The notes: generated by a model from the sequence alone, not told the origin. A stretch of DNA of 64,000 bases from Jejuia sp049889775 (GCA_049889775.1 JBMHCT010000020.1:248001-312000), one strand, 5' to 3'; shown: positions 44,176 through 51,767, numbered from the stretch's first letter. Made by a program: numbers and translations.

Positions 44176-44733
44176 ATGCAAAACCAAGAAGATCTTATTG
44201 CAAATCTTAAAAACAAAGATGAAGCTGCATTATCTCAACTTTATGATGCCTATGCTCCTGCTATTTACGGAGTTATTATTAGAATGTGTAAGGATGAACA
44301 ACATGCCCAAAATATTTTACAAGATACTTTCTTAACCATATGGGATAAATCGTATCAATACTCTCCTGAAAAAGGTAAATTTTACACTTGGGCTTACAGA
44401 ATAGCGAAGAATAAAACGTTAAATTTTTTAAGGACAAACAAAAACCTCATCCAAACGGAAGATTTAAGTGTATATAAGGATAGAGAGGAAACAGTTAAAA
44501 CCGATACTGATTTTTTACAGCTTAAAGGGTGTTTAAATCAACTAGAACCTCACCACAAAAAGGCCTTAGAACTGGTGTATTTTAGTGGTTTAACACATCG
44601 TGAAGCGCATGAGGAAATGGATGTGCCCTTAGGTACATTTAAGTCGTACATAAAACAAGCGTTGAAAAAATTAAAGCTGAATTACGATAAAACAATGGTT
44701 TGGTTATTGCTTTTAATTGAAATGGTAAGATGA
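44176..44733 (+). CDS. ECF-type RNA polymerase sigma factor
   Basis: A 185-residue sigma-70 family protein with region 2 (ALSQLYDAYAPAIYGVIIRMCKDEQHAQNILQDTFLTIWD; YSPEKGKFYTWAYRIAKNKTLNFLR) and region 4 (CLNQLEPHHKKALELVYFSGLTHREAHEEMDVPLGTFKSYIKQAL). The set with an RskA-like partner resembles the SigK group. Start chosen at ATG 44176; an upstream ATG at 44125 would add 17 residues not typical of region 2. Its stop overlaps the anti-sigma start by four bases. Confidence 0.93.
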   Translation: MQNQEDLIANLKNKDEAALSQLYDAYAPAIYGVIIRMCKDEQHAQNILQDTFLTIWDKSYQYSPEKGKFYTWAYRIAKNKTLNFLRTNKNLIQTEDLSVYKDREETVKTDTDFLQLKGCLNQLEPHHKKALELVYFSGLTHREAHEEMDVPLGTFKSYIKQALKKLKLNYDKTMVWLLLLIEMVR

Positions 44734-45506
44734 TGGATAAAACCTACATATTAGAAAACGGTATTATTGAATTGTATTTGTTGGGCGAACTGTCTACTAA
44801 TGACGCGTTGACCTTAGAACGTTTATTGCTTGAGGATAAAGAGCTAAAAGCGGAATTCGATAGTATTGAAGCTAATTTTGAAGCTTTAGCGTTGGAGAAT
44901 GCTATTAATCCACCTGCAGCGGTTAAGGAAGACTTAATGAATGCTTTAAGTAAGGATGGCCCAAAAGTTATACTATTACCTAAAAAGAATCCGTATAAAT
45001 CCTATTTAGCAATTGCAGCTAGTTTAGCAGCCATTTTGTTGATTGCAAGTATCTGGATGTATTCCCAGTGGAATGGCACTCAAAAAAATCTACAAATTGC
45101 TACAGAACAAAATTCAAATTTATCTAAGAAATTAGAAAGTTTGAAAGATAATTTAGAAAATTCATCCGAGTATTTGGCTGTTTTAAATTCGGCGGACACA
45201 GAGCAATATATTCTTAAGGGTAATGCCCTTTCTCCTTCAGCGAAATTAGTGAGTTATGTCAATCATACACAGAAAAAAGTTATTGTAAATGCAACAGAAC
45301 TGCCAGAATTAGATGAAAACCACGATTACCAAATGTGGGCAGATGTTGAAGGGGAAATGATCAATATGGGCGTTATTAAAAAAGGAACACCTTTATTAGC
45401 AATGAATTATATTGACCATGCAGAGTCTTTAAATATTACAATCGAACCTTTAGGCGGTAGTGATCATCCAACAGTTTCTCGGTTAATTACTAATGTGTAT
45501 TTGTAA
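44730..45506 (+). CDS. RskA-like anti-sigma factor
   Basis: A 258-residue membrane protein. Residues 1-85 are a cytoplasmic sigma-binding region (IIELYLLGELSTNDALTLERLL, the anti-sigma domain). Residues 91-112 are a single membrane helix. Residues about 118-150 are a probable coiled coil (NLSKKLESLKDNLENSSEY). The C-terminal RskA domain includes DYQMWADVEGEMINMGVI. It should hold the sigma factor at the inner membrane until regulated proteolysis releases it. Overlaps the sigma gene. Confidence 0.92.
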   Translation: MMDKTYILENGIIELYLLGELSTNDALTLERLLLEDKELKAEFDSIEANFEALALENAINPPAAVKEDLMNALSKDGPKVILLPKKNPYKSYLAIAASLAAILLIASIWMYSQWNGTQKNLQIATEQNSNLSKKLESLKDNLENSSEYLAVLNSADTEQYILKGNALSPSAKLVSYVNHTQKKVIVNATELPELDENHDYQMWADVEGEMINMGVIKKGTPLLAMNYIDHAESLNITIEPLGGSDHPTVSRLITNVYL

Positions 45507-46412
45507 TTATTTTAGCAGGTTTTCTAATGCTGGTTCTAAATGGTGAAATTCAAAATTGAAACCTTCACTCTCTATTTGTTTAGAACTTACACGCTGACTT
45601 TCGAATAAAATGACATGCATTTCTCCTAAAACTAATTTCATAGCAAATTTTGGAATATTGGGGAGAAACAATGGTTTGTTTAAGACCTTAGCTGCGGTTT
45701 TTGTCAATTCTGCATTTGATACTGGATTTGGTGCCACACCATTAAAAACGCCATCTAATTGATTTTCTAAAACAAATAAAAACACATTTGCCAAATCGTT
45801 TATGTGAATCCAAGACTGCCACTGCTTACCATTTCCAAAAGCGGCACCAGCTCCATATTTAATGGGTTTTACTATTTCTTTTAAGGCTCCACCTTTATCT
45901 GACAGTACCAGACCAATTCTGACTTTGGATACTTTAATACCAAGTTGAGAAAATCCATCTACAACATTTTCCCATGCATGCACTACTTTGCCTAAAAATG
46001 AGGTGCTTATCTCTTCATTTGTTTGATCGTAATAATTGGTTAACGAATCGGGATAAATACCAATAGCACTTGCAGATACAATGTGTTTAATGTCATGAGA
46101 TTCTGCTTTAAGTGTATCAATTAATAATTGTGTACTATCTACCCTACTACTGATAACTTCCTTTTTGTAAGTGTCCGTCCATCGTTTTGAAATAGATGCT
46201 CCCGCCAAATGAATAATACCATCAACACCCTTAAAACAATTTGTATCTATCTCCTTAGTATCTACATTCCAGTGAAAACCTTTGTAATTATCGTCTTGAG
46301 AAATTTTAGACTTTCGAGTAGTTAAATAATTAACTTGAATGTTTTTTGAATGACAGAGCCTCGCAATTTCTTGTCCAACCAACCCCGTAGCTCCTGTAAT
46401 TAAAACGCGCAT
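45507..46412 (-). CDS. TIGR01777-family NAD-dependent epimerase
   Basis: A 301-residue extended SDR. The Rossmann motif is ITGATGLVGQEIARL (4-18). GIIHLAGASISKRW and VRIGLVLSDKGGALKEI are TIGR01777 signatures, and a C-terminal DUF1731-like part (about 250-300) is present. The exact reaction is unknown for the family. It converges directly with the anti-sigma gene and has a palindrome (TTTTGTAA-AA-TTACAAAA) 8 bases upstream. Confidence 0.9.
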   Translation of the reverse strand: MRVLITGATGLVGQEIARLCHSKNIQVNYLTTRKSKISQDDNYKGFHWNVDTKEIDTNCFKGVDGIIHLAGASISKRWTDTYKKEVISSRVDSTQLLIDTLKAESHDIKHIVSASAIGIYPDSLTNYYDQTNEEISTSFLGKVVHAWENVVDGFSQLGIKVSKVRIGLVLSDKGGALKEIVKPIKYGAGAAFGNGKQWQSWIHINDLANVFLFVLENQLDGVFNGVAPNPVSNAELTKTAAKVLNKPLFLPNIPKFAMKLVLGEMHVILFESQRVSSKQIESEGFNFEFHHLEPALENLLK

Positions 46413-46419
46413 TTTCTTT

Positions 46420-46437
46420 TTTTGTAAAATTACAAAA
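46420..46437. promoter_or_regulatory. perfect palindrome upstream of the epimerase
   Basis: TTTTGTAA, AA, TTACAAAA, 8 bases before the start codon. It could be an operator or part of the promoter. AT-rich, so chance occurrence is possible. Confidence 0.3.
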
Positions 46438-46479
46438 TGGTAATTGCGCGGTGTGATTATTTAAGTTAGGTTTAACAGA

Positions 46480-46556
46480 AGGGAGTTTGAAGTTCGAAGC
46501 ATGAGGCATGAAATATGAAGTCGTTGTAATACTGAAAACTGCAACGAGACCGCCAA
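46480..46556. repeat. low-complexity GAAG/ACTG repeat tract
   Basis: Words such as GAAGTTCGAAGCATGAGG and ACTGAAAACTGC fill the gap between the epimerase and mnmD. The 12-mer ACTGAAAACTGC is shared with the tract at 31061-31123. Confidence 0.3.
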
Positions 46557-47240
46557 CTATCTAGTAGCTCTAAGCATTTCACGCTTTCCTGGAGGTCCTG
46601 GTAATTTTTCAACTAAAAATCCAACAGATTGCATTGCACGACGCACACTACCTTTGGCGGCATAGGTTACGAGCACTCCTTTTTCCTTTAGGGCATCATA
46701 CATTTTTTTGAATATGGTTTCTGTCCACAATTCGGGTTGCACTCTTGCTCCAAAAGCATCAAAATAAATAAGGTGATATTGATTTTTATCTTCAATTTCG
46801 TGAAATAGTTTTTGTTGTTTAGTTACATTGAAATTGGTGCTTATTTGGTGTTTGTCTTCCCACGAAATATCATGGAACCTTTTGAAAATAAAATCCTTTT
46901 TCTCTGCCTTTAATTCTGAAGAATAATTTAGGTATTGAACTTCTTCTGGGGAAACAGGGTATCCCTCTACTCCTACATAATTAATTTTGAGATTTGATTT
47001 TTCTGCTTCTAAATAAGTAATGAATGCGTTTAAACCTGTGCCGAAACCTATTTCTAGGATGGATAACTCTTGATGAGATCCTGAAACGAGTTCAGGATGA
47101 CATACGTGGTGTAAACCGTGTTTTATAAATACGTGATATGCTTCTTGTATGGCACCATGTTTAGAATGGTATTGTTCATTCCAATCTGGTAAATGGATAG
47201 TGGTTGAACCATCTGCAGTTGTTATGATTTCGCGTTTCAA
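46557..47240 (-). CDS. mnmD: tRNA 5-methylaminomethyl-2-thiouridine methyltransferase MnmD, with repeat-derived insertion
   Basis: A 227-residue SAM-dependent methyltransferase that makes the last methyl transfer for mnm5s2U34 in tRNA, without the MnmC oxidase domain. The SAM loop is LEIGFGTGLNAFITY (about 62-76), IYFDAFGARVQPELWT is conserved, and the C-terminus is LPGPPGKREMLRA. Residues 47-56 (CHPELVSGSH) are not part of the family. They are encoded by a dispersed palindromic repeat at 47074-47102, inserted in frame just before the SAM loop. The enzyme may still fold with this extra loop. Confidence 0.88.
   Translation of the reverse strand: MKREIITTADGSTTIHLPDWNEQYHSKHGAIQEAYHVFIKHGLHHVCHPELVSGSHQELSILEIGFGTGLNAFITYLEAEKSNLKINYVGVEGYPVSPEEVQYLNYSSELKAEKKDFIFKRFHDISWEDKHQISTNFNVTKQQKLFHEIEDKNQYHLIYFDAFGARVQPELWTETIFKKMYDALKEKGVLVTYAAKGSVRRAMQSVGFLVEKLPGPPGKREMLRATR
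47074..47102. repeat. palindromic dispersed repeat inside mnmD
   Basis: TGAGATCCTGAAACGAGTTCAGGATGACA-type element; core CCTGAA-ACGAG-TTCAGG is an inverted repeat. Similar elements form inverted pairs at 49123-49184 and 51316-51379. This single copy is translated in frame. Confidence 0.85.
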
Positions 47241-47271
47241 AATTCGGGTTTATGTTTGGTGAGGTAAAGGC

Positions 47272-47375
47272 TTTGGCGGATAGGTGCGCTAGGGATTGCA
47301 GTGGTAGCTTTTGCCGAGGCGCGCATCGAGGTAAAACTTTTAACGGAAAGCCCGACCCTTGTGGTAGCGCCCAAA
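47272..47375. repeat. about 100-bp dispersed repeat, intergenic copy
   Basis: Conserved ends are GCTAGGGATTG on the left and GAAAGCCCGACCC, TTGTGG and CGCCCAAA on the right. A second copy is at 52854-52949 with the same ends but a different interior. It lies between mnmD and the DUF4920 gene. I have seen this form in other flavobacterial sequences but know no name for it. Confidence 0.8.
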
Positions 47376-47380
47376 TACTT

Positions 47381-47884
47381 TTACTGACTTACTAAAACAC
47401 CATCAGCCTCAAAAGAATATGTGCGTTTTGGCTCAATGATGGCTGCAATTTCTTCAGCAGATTTACCTGCATCTTCGGCGTAATGGCGTTGCTCATCTAC
47501 CGAAACTTCCTTAACGTAAGCCTTTCCATTAACGACTACTTCTTTTCCTGAAATATCTTTGGGCACGAAAAATCCGTAATCCTCGAACTTTACCATGACT
47601 TCTTTGTCGTTGCCTAAATCTAAAGTCATCCAACACCCTTTGGCTTGACACACTTTTTTTACGGTAGCCTTCATTTTAGAGTTTATACTATCTCCCTGTT
47701 GCATGGTTTCGTAATGGGCCGCCATAGATTTGGCGATTACGGCATCGGCAGATTGTATTTCCTTTCCGAAAGTGGCATAGGCTACATCCTTTGTTTCAGT
47801 AGTTTCTGCTACGGATTCTTGGGATTTATTTTTACAAGATGTTATGGTTAAAGTGCAGATTATCAATAGTGTTATAAATCTCAT
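47381..47884 (-). CDS. DUF4920 lipoprotein
   Basis: A 167-residue lipoprotein (signal MRFITLLIICTLTITSC, then KNKSQES). The DUF4920 region covers about 60-165: VKKVCQAKGCWMTLDLGNDKEVMVKFEDYGFFVPKDISGKEVVVNGKAYVKEVSVDE, here split as CQAKGCWM with two cysteines and FEDYGFFVP. Such proteins are widespread in Bacteroidota; the role is unknown, but a small-ligand or metal-binding function has been suggested by the paired Cys. The terminal half looks intact. Confidence 0.88.
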   Translation of the reverse strand: MRFITLLIICTLTITSCKNKSQESVAETTETKDVAYATFGKEIQSADAVIAKSMAAHYETMQQGDSINSKMKATVKKVCQAKGCWMTLDLGNDKEVMVKFEDYGFFVPKDISGKEVVVNGKAYVKEVSVDEQRHYAEDAGKSAEEIAAIIEPKRTYSFEADGVLVSQ

Positions 47885-47937
47885 TATTCAACAATTTTAT
47901 TTATGTAAATATACCGCTTTTTTGAGACTAATTTTTA

Positions 47938-47945
47938 TAAATTTG
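47938..47945 (+). promoter_or_regulatory. -7 promoter box for the aminotransferase
   Basis: TAAATTTG matches TAnnTTTG and lies 19 bases before the start at 47965. Confidence 0.5.
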
Positions 47946-47964
47946 TAGGCTAAATGACTAAGAA

Positions 47965-49029
47965 ATGAGTGCCATAACTAAAGACATTGAGATTATAAAA
48001 ACAACATCCAGCAAGATTCATGATGTAGATTTTGATAATTTGGCGTTTGGAAGTGTGTTTTCTGACCATATGTTGGTTTGCGATTACAAAGATGGGAAAT
48101 GGCATGCCCCTAAAATTATGCCCTATCAGCCTTTAACTTTGGAACCTTCTGCGAAGATTTTCCATTATGGACAATCGGTCTTTGAAGGTATGAAAGCTTA
48201 TAAGGATGAAGATGGCAAAGTCTGGTTATTTAGACCTGAAGATAATTGTAAACGTTTAAATATATCATCTAACCGTATGGCGATTCCTGAGTTACCTGAG
48301 GAATACTTTATGGATGGTTTGGTAACGTTATTGCAATTAGATAAAGATTGGATTCCTACTAATGAAGGTAGTTCCTTATATATTCGTCCGTTTATATTTG
48401 CCTCAGGACAAGGCTTTCATGCTTCTCCTGCTGATGAATACAAATTCATTATTTGTACTGCACCATCAGGTTCTTATTTCTCTGGTGAGGTAAAAGTATT
48501 GATTGAAGAAAAATATTCACGTTCAGCTGACGGTGGCGTTGGTTTTGCTAAAGCTGGAGGTAATTATGCGGGTCAGTTTTACCCAACACAACTAGCTAAG
48601 GCTAAAGGTTACCAACAAGTAATTTGGACTGATGACCATAAGCACGAGTATATTGAAGAGGCTGGTGCAATGAATATTTTTGTGCGTATTGGCGATACGT
48701 TGATTACAGGACCAACAAGTGATAGAATTTTGGATGGTATTACACGAAAAAGTATTATTCAATTGGCGGAAAGTGAAAAAATTGCTGTTGAAGTTAGACC
48801 TTTGCGTGTTGATGAAGTTGTAGAGGCTGCTATAAACGGCACTTTAAAAGAAATGTTTGGTGCTGGAACTGCTGCTGTAATTTCTCCAATTTCAGGGTTT
48901 GGCTATAAGGGAACAGATTATGATTTACCTAAATTAGATAGCACTTACGCCGATTATTTAAAGAAGCGTATTACTGATATTCAAACAAATAAAGCCGAAG
49001 ATCCTTTTGGATGGAGGTTTGGGGTGTAG
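47965..49029 (+). CDS. ilvE: branched-chain amino acid aminotransferase
   Basis: A 354-residue fold-type IV PLP enzyme of the eukaryotic-like BCAT branch. The PLP Lys196 is in GVGFAKAGGNYAGQF. Other motifs are FHYGQSVFEGMKAY, LYIRPFIFASG, EEAGAMNIFVR and FGAGTAAVISPI. It interconverts Leu, Ile and Val with their 2-oxoacids. The fused E1 and the IcmF-type mutase in the same window could use the products. Single-gene unit ending at a strong terminator. Confidence 0.96.
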   Translation: MSAITKDIEIIKTTSSKIHDVDFDNLAFGSVFSDHMLVCDYKDGKWHAPKIMPYQPLTLEPSAKIFHYGQSVFEGMKAYKDEDGKVWLFRPEDNCKRLNISSNRMAIPELPEEYFMDGLVTLLQLDKDWIPTNEGSSLYIRPFIFASGQGFHASPADEYKFIICTAPSGSYFSGEVKVLIEEKYSRSADGGVGFAKAGGNYAGQFYPTQLAKAKGYQQVIWTDDHKHEYIEEAGAMNIFVRIGDTLITGPTSDRILDGITRKSIIQLAESEKIAVEVRPLRVDEVVEAAINGTLKEMFGAGTAAVISPISGFGYKGTDYDLPKLDSTYADYLKKRITDIQTNKAEDPFGWRFGV

Positions 49030-49031
49030 AA

Positions 49032-49062
49032 GCCCTCTCCTATCCTCTCCCAAAGGGAGAGC
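49032..49062. repeat. GC-rich dispersed repeat, intergenic copy
   Basis: GCCCTCTCCTATCCTCTCCC followed by AAAGGGAGAGC; it contains an inverted CTCTCCC/GGGAGAG pair. It is related to the two copies at 61139-61170 and 61339-61368 that lie inside the mutase gene. Confidence 0.65.
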
Positions 49063-49081
49063 GATACTCAAACTTATTATG

Positions 49082-49121
49082 AAAATAGAGAAGCAATTAA
49101 ATTGCTTCTCTATTTTGTTTT
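49082..49121 (+). terminator. strong terminator after ilvE
   Basis: AAAATAGAGAAGCAAT, TAA, ATTGCTTCTCTATTTT: a perfect 16-bp stem followed by GTTTTT. Confidence 0.9.
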
Positions 49122-49122
49122 T

Positions 49123-49184
49123 GTCAACCTGAACTTGTTTCAGGTTCTCATAGTTTATGTGATTCTGAAACGAGTTCAGAATGA
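49123..49184. repeat. inverted pair of palindromic repeats
   Basis: Left copy 49123-49150 (CCTGAAC-TTG-TTTCAGG core) and right copy 49160-49184 (TTCTGAAACGAGTTCAGAA core) face opposite ways, 9 bases apart. The same arrangement recurs at 51316-51379, like bacterial REP doublets. Confidence 0.8.
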
Positions 49185-49193
49185 CCGCAGTTT

Positions 49194-49580
49194 TTATTTT
49201 TCTAAAATAGCTTCAATATTTGGTTTGAAATAGTTTGGACCTTTAAGCACTTTACCATCTTCTCTGTAAATTGGTTGTCCGTCTTCACCCAACTTACTCA
49301 TATTACTGCGCTGAATTTCTTCAAACACCTCTTCTATTTTATATTGAAGTCCGTGCTCTATTATCGTACCGCATAAAATGTAAAGCATATCTCCAAGGGC
49401 ATCGGCCAATTCAACTAAATCATTATTGTTTGCAGCCTCCAAGTACTCTTCATTTTCCTCTCGCATTAATTTGTATCGCAATAAGTTCTTTGCTTCTCCT
49501 AAATCTGCTTTTGGTGTTTCTCTATGCCCTATTTTAAATGCTGTATGAAATGCTTTTACAGCGTCGATTTTGTTTTGCAT
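49194..49580 (-). CDS. MazG-like nucleotide pyrophosphohydrolase
   Basis: A 128-residue all-alpha NTP pyrophosphohydrolase. The metal-binding pattern is LMREENEEYLEAAN and LVELADALGDMLYILCG, the EExxE...ExxD arrangement of the MazG/PRA-PH superfamily. A C-terminal extension has GQPIYREDGKVLKGPNYFKP, often seen in stand-alone Bacteroidota members. It probably removes non-canonical NTPs or acts in nucleotide housekeeping. Exact substrate unknown. Confidence 0.88.
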   Translation of the reverse strand: MQNKIDAVKAFHTAFKIGHRETPKADLGEAKNLLRYKLMREENEEYLEAANNNDLVELADALGDMLYILCGTIIEHGLQYKIEEVFEEIQRSNMSKLGEDGQPIYREDGKVLKGPNYFKPNIEAILEK

Positions 49581-49618
49581 GTTTGGTCTTTTAATTAAAT
49601 TTGCATAAAAATAGCCAT

Positions 49619-49804
49619 ATGTTTAGTAAGGGTCAAATTGTTTTTGGAATTATCTTTTTTATTCTTTTCTCCATTATTATTGGCTACACGTATCGCAAAG
49701 ATTTAAAATTGCATAAACGCTTTTATAAAGGCAGTATCTGGATTTTGCTGGCATTTATTGGGTTTATTGGGTTTATTGCTGCTATTAAGTTTTGGTTTAA
49801 ATAG
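49619..49804 (+). CDS. small two-helix membrane protein
   Basis: A 61-residue protein. Residues about 6-24 (IVFGIIFFILFSIIIGY) and 43-59 (IWILLAFIGFIGFIAAI) are membrane helices, separated by a basic loop (RKDLKLHKRFYKG). I recognise no family. Start chosen at ATG 49619; a TTG at 49601 would add six residues. It is divergent from the MazG-like gene. Confidence 0.6.
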   Translation: MFSKGQIVFGIIFFILFSIIIGYTYRKDLKLHKRFYKGSIWILLAFIGFIGFIAAIKFWFK

Positions 49805-49921
49805 AAAATTTGTTTCCTGTAGGTAGGAAAAACAGATTCTAAACTGTTCTATAAAAAAGTTGCAAACCTCGCGCAACCTTTTCAACTAAATAACATCTAA
49901 CAATTAACATCGGCAGCAACC

Positions 49922-50008
49922 ATGGACATTTTACAAATAATAGGCTTACTCATTATTGTAAATCTAATACTATTAGCTTTTAGTGTTAACAAAAAAACAG
50001 AACCTTAA
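49922..50008 (+). CDS. 28-residue membrane peptide with its own terminator
   Basis: ATG to TAA, 28 residues: MDILQIIGLLIIVNLILLAF followed by a short polar tail with KKTEP. It is a single membrane helix. A strong terminator begins within its last codons (49993-50024), so a transcript clearly ends here. No family is recognised. It may be a small membrane protein, or the terminator may belong only to the upstream 61-residue gene. Confidence 0.5.
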   Translation: MDILQIIGLLIIVNLILLAFSVNKKTEP

Positions 50009-50024
50009 TTTGGTTCTGTTTTTT
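49993..50024 (+). terminator. Rho-independent terminator overlapping the small peptide gene
   Basis: AAAAACAGAACC, loop TTAATTT, GGTTCTGTTTTTT: a 12-bp stem with a long T run. Confidence 0.88.
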
Positions 50025-50227
50025 CTTTTTATCTCTTTATTTAAAGCTGTTGTATTTATAAGAAGCTTAAATAATACTTACAGCAAAAAAATGTGTAAGC
50101 TACAAAAGTGTAGGGTGTTACTTTTAAACGTTACGGATTAACAGTAAATACGACTTATACCATTATCAAAACAGCAATAAAACTTTATTTTGATTAACGA
50201 ATTATAAGGTTGGTTTTCAGAAATAGC

Positions 50228-50235
50228 TATATTTG
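50228..50235 (+). promoter_or_regulatory. -7 promoter box for the SRPBCC/GyrI gene
   Basis: TATATTTG matches TAnnTTTG and lies 26 bases before the start. The 250-base gap upstream of it holds no other feature I can support. Confidence 0.5.
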
Positions 50236-50261
50236 TTTATACACTATTCAAACCACTTAAA

Positions 50262-51281
50262 ATGAAAGCCTTTAAATACATTGTATTTCTCATCCTTATT
50301 GCCATAATTGGGCTCGCTATCTACATCGCGGTACAACCAAATGAATTTGAAGTTAGCAGATCTAAAACCTTAAATGCTCCTGCTGCGGTAGTATACGATA
50401 ATGTAATAGATTTTAAAAATTGGGAAGCTTGGTCCTCTTGGGCTGAAGCGGACCCTGATATGAAGATAACATTAGCTGAAAATACTAGAGGCATTGGTGG
50501 TTCTTACCAATGGGAAGATAAGGATGGTATTGGTACCATGAAAAACACAGCCACAGTTGCGAATGAATCGATTACTCAGGAGATGCAATTTGCTGACTTC
50601 CCAAAATCTGATGTTACTTGGCAATTTGCACAAAATGCTGATGGCACTACAGATGCTACTTGGACTATTTCAGGAAAAGATTTGGGATTTGGTTTTAAAA
50701 TGTTCTCGACGCTTATGGGCGGTATGGAAAAACAAATTGGGCCACATTATGAAAGAAGTTTGGAAAAGTTAGATAGTATTTTAGTTGCTGATATGGCCAA
50801 ATTTGATATCGCAGTTAATGGAGTTACTGAATATGGCGGTGGTTTTTATGTTTATAAAACAACATCTGCCAATGGTGCAAATATTAGTAACATAATGGCG
50901 AAGCAGTATGGAGAGATAGTTGGGTTTATGACACAAAACAGTATTCCATTCAATGGTATGCCATTTACTATTTACAACGATATGAATCCTGAAAACGGGA
51001 ATATTATTATGAGTAACGCCATTCCTGTTGTAAATAAAGTAAATGTTCCTTCCGATAGTGAAATTTTATGTGGATTTATGTCGAATACAAAGGCGTTAAA
51101 AACAACACTTAAAGGCAATTATACCAATCTACCTAAAGCTTGGGAAGCAGCTATGTCGCATTTGGCTAAAAATGGTTTGGAACAGTCCGAGGTTAAGCCC
51201 TTTGAAATTTATACCAACGATCCTGGAGATTTCCCTAACCCTAAAGATTGGACTACTGAAATTTATATTCCAATAAAATAG
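50262..51281 (+). CDS. membrane-anchored SRPBCC plus GyrI-like domain protein
   Basis: A 339-residue protein. Residues 5-24 form an N-terminal membrane anchor. Residues about 30-175 are an SRPBCC (polyketide cyclase-like) domain (VSRSKTLNAPAAVVYDNVIDFKNWEAW). Residues about 180-339 are a GyrI/AraC effector-binding-like domain (NIMAKQYGEIVGFM; FTIYND). Both halves bind small molecules in other proteins. The combination is common in Bacteroidota, often next to regulators, but no regulator is adjacent here. Ligand unknown. Confidence 0.85.
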   Translation: MKAFKYIVFLILIAIIGLAIYIAVQPNEFEVSRSKTLNAPAAVVYDNVIDFKNWEAWSSWAEADPDMKITLAENTRGIGGSYQWEDKDGIGTMKNTATVANESITQEMQFADFPKSDVTWQFAQNADGTTDATWTISGKDLGFGFKMFSTLMGGMEKQIGPHYERSLEKLDSILVADMAKFDIAVNGVTEYGGGFYVYKTTSANGANISNIMAKQYGEIVGFMTQNSIPFNGMPFTIYNDMNPENGNIIMSNAIPVVNKVNVPSDSEILCGFMSNTKALKTTLKGNYTNLPKAWEAAMSHLAKNGLEQSEVKPFEIYTNDPGDFPNPKDWTTEIYIPIK

Positions 51282-51315
51282 TTAGCTTTTATACTATCAA
51301 AAAAACTAACTTTGT

Positions 51316-51379
51316 GTCACCCTGAAATTGTTTCAGGGTCTCATTGAGATTTGAGATGCTGAATCAAGTTCAGCATGAC
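51316..51379. repeat. inverted pair of palindromic repeats before crcB
   Basis: Left copy 51316-51343 (CCCTGAAATTGTTTCAGGG core) and right copy 51352-51379 (GCTGAATCAAGTTCAGC core), opposite orientation, 8 bases apart. The right copy supplies an ATG that could be mistaken for the crcB start. Confidence 0.82.
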
Positions 51380-51401
51380 AGAAGGACCTAGTCTTGAAAG
51401 T

Positions 51402-51767
51402 ATGAAACAAGTTTTACTAGTATTTTTGGGTGGTGGATTTGGGAGTGTACTGCGCTATCTTATTGGCAAATTTTTAAATAGCACCGAAAACGGTATTCCT
51501 TACGGTACGTTTGCAGCTAATATTTTAGGAAGCTTGCTTATTGGTATTATTTTGGGTTTGGCTGCTAAAAATGAGTCACTTACGCAGAACCAAACTTTGT
51601 TATTGGCTACAGGCTTCTGTGGCGGTTTTACAACCTTTTCTTCCTTCGCTTACGAAAACCATGTGTTTTTAAAATCTGGGGATTTTACAAGTTTTGCTAT
51701 TTACACCATTGCTAGTTTTATTATTGGATTTTTGGCGGTTTTCGCGGGGATGTATTTGGTGAAGTAA
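51402..51767 (+). CDS. crcB: CrcB/Fluc fluoride channel
   Basis: A 121-residue membrane protein with four helices. Motifs are GGGFGSVLRYLIGKF, TFAANILGSLLIGI and the fluoride-pathway segment GFCGGFTTFSSFAYE. It exports fluoride as a dual-topology dimer. Start chosen at ATG 51402 because the nine residues before it (from ATG 51375) come from the adjacent palindromic repeat. No fluoride riboswitch is apparent upstream. Confidence 0.93.
   Translation: MKQVLLVFLGGGFGSVLRYLIGKFLNSTENGIPYGTFAANILGSLLIGIILGLAAKNESLTQNQTLLLATGFCGGFTTFSSFAYENHVFLKSGDFTSFAIYTIASFIIGFLAVFAGMYLVK

Noticed and set aside
50036..50227. A short frame at 50090 (about 16 codons) and possible RNA in the gap before the SRPBCC gene
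   Set aside because: Too short, no leader, no terminator and no repeat or conservation evidence.
51280..51401. A fluoride riboswitch before crcB
   Set aside because: The interval is filled by the palindromic repeat pair and lacks the conserved riboswitch core.
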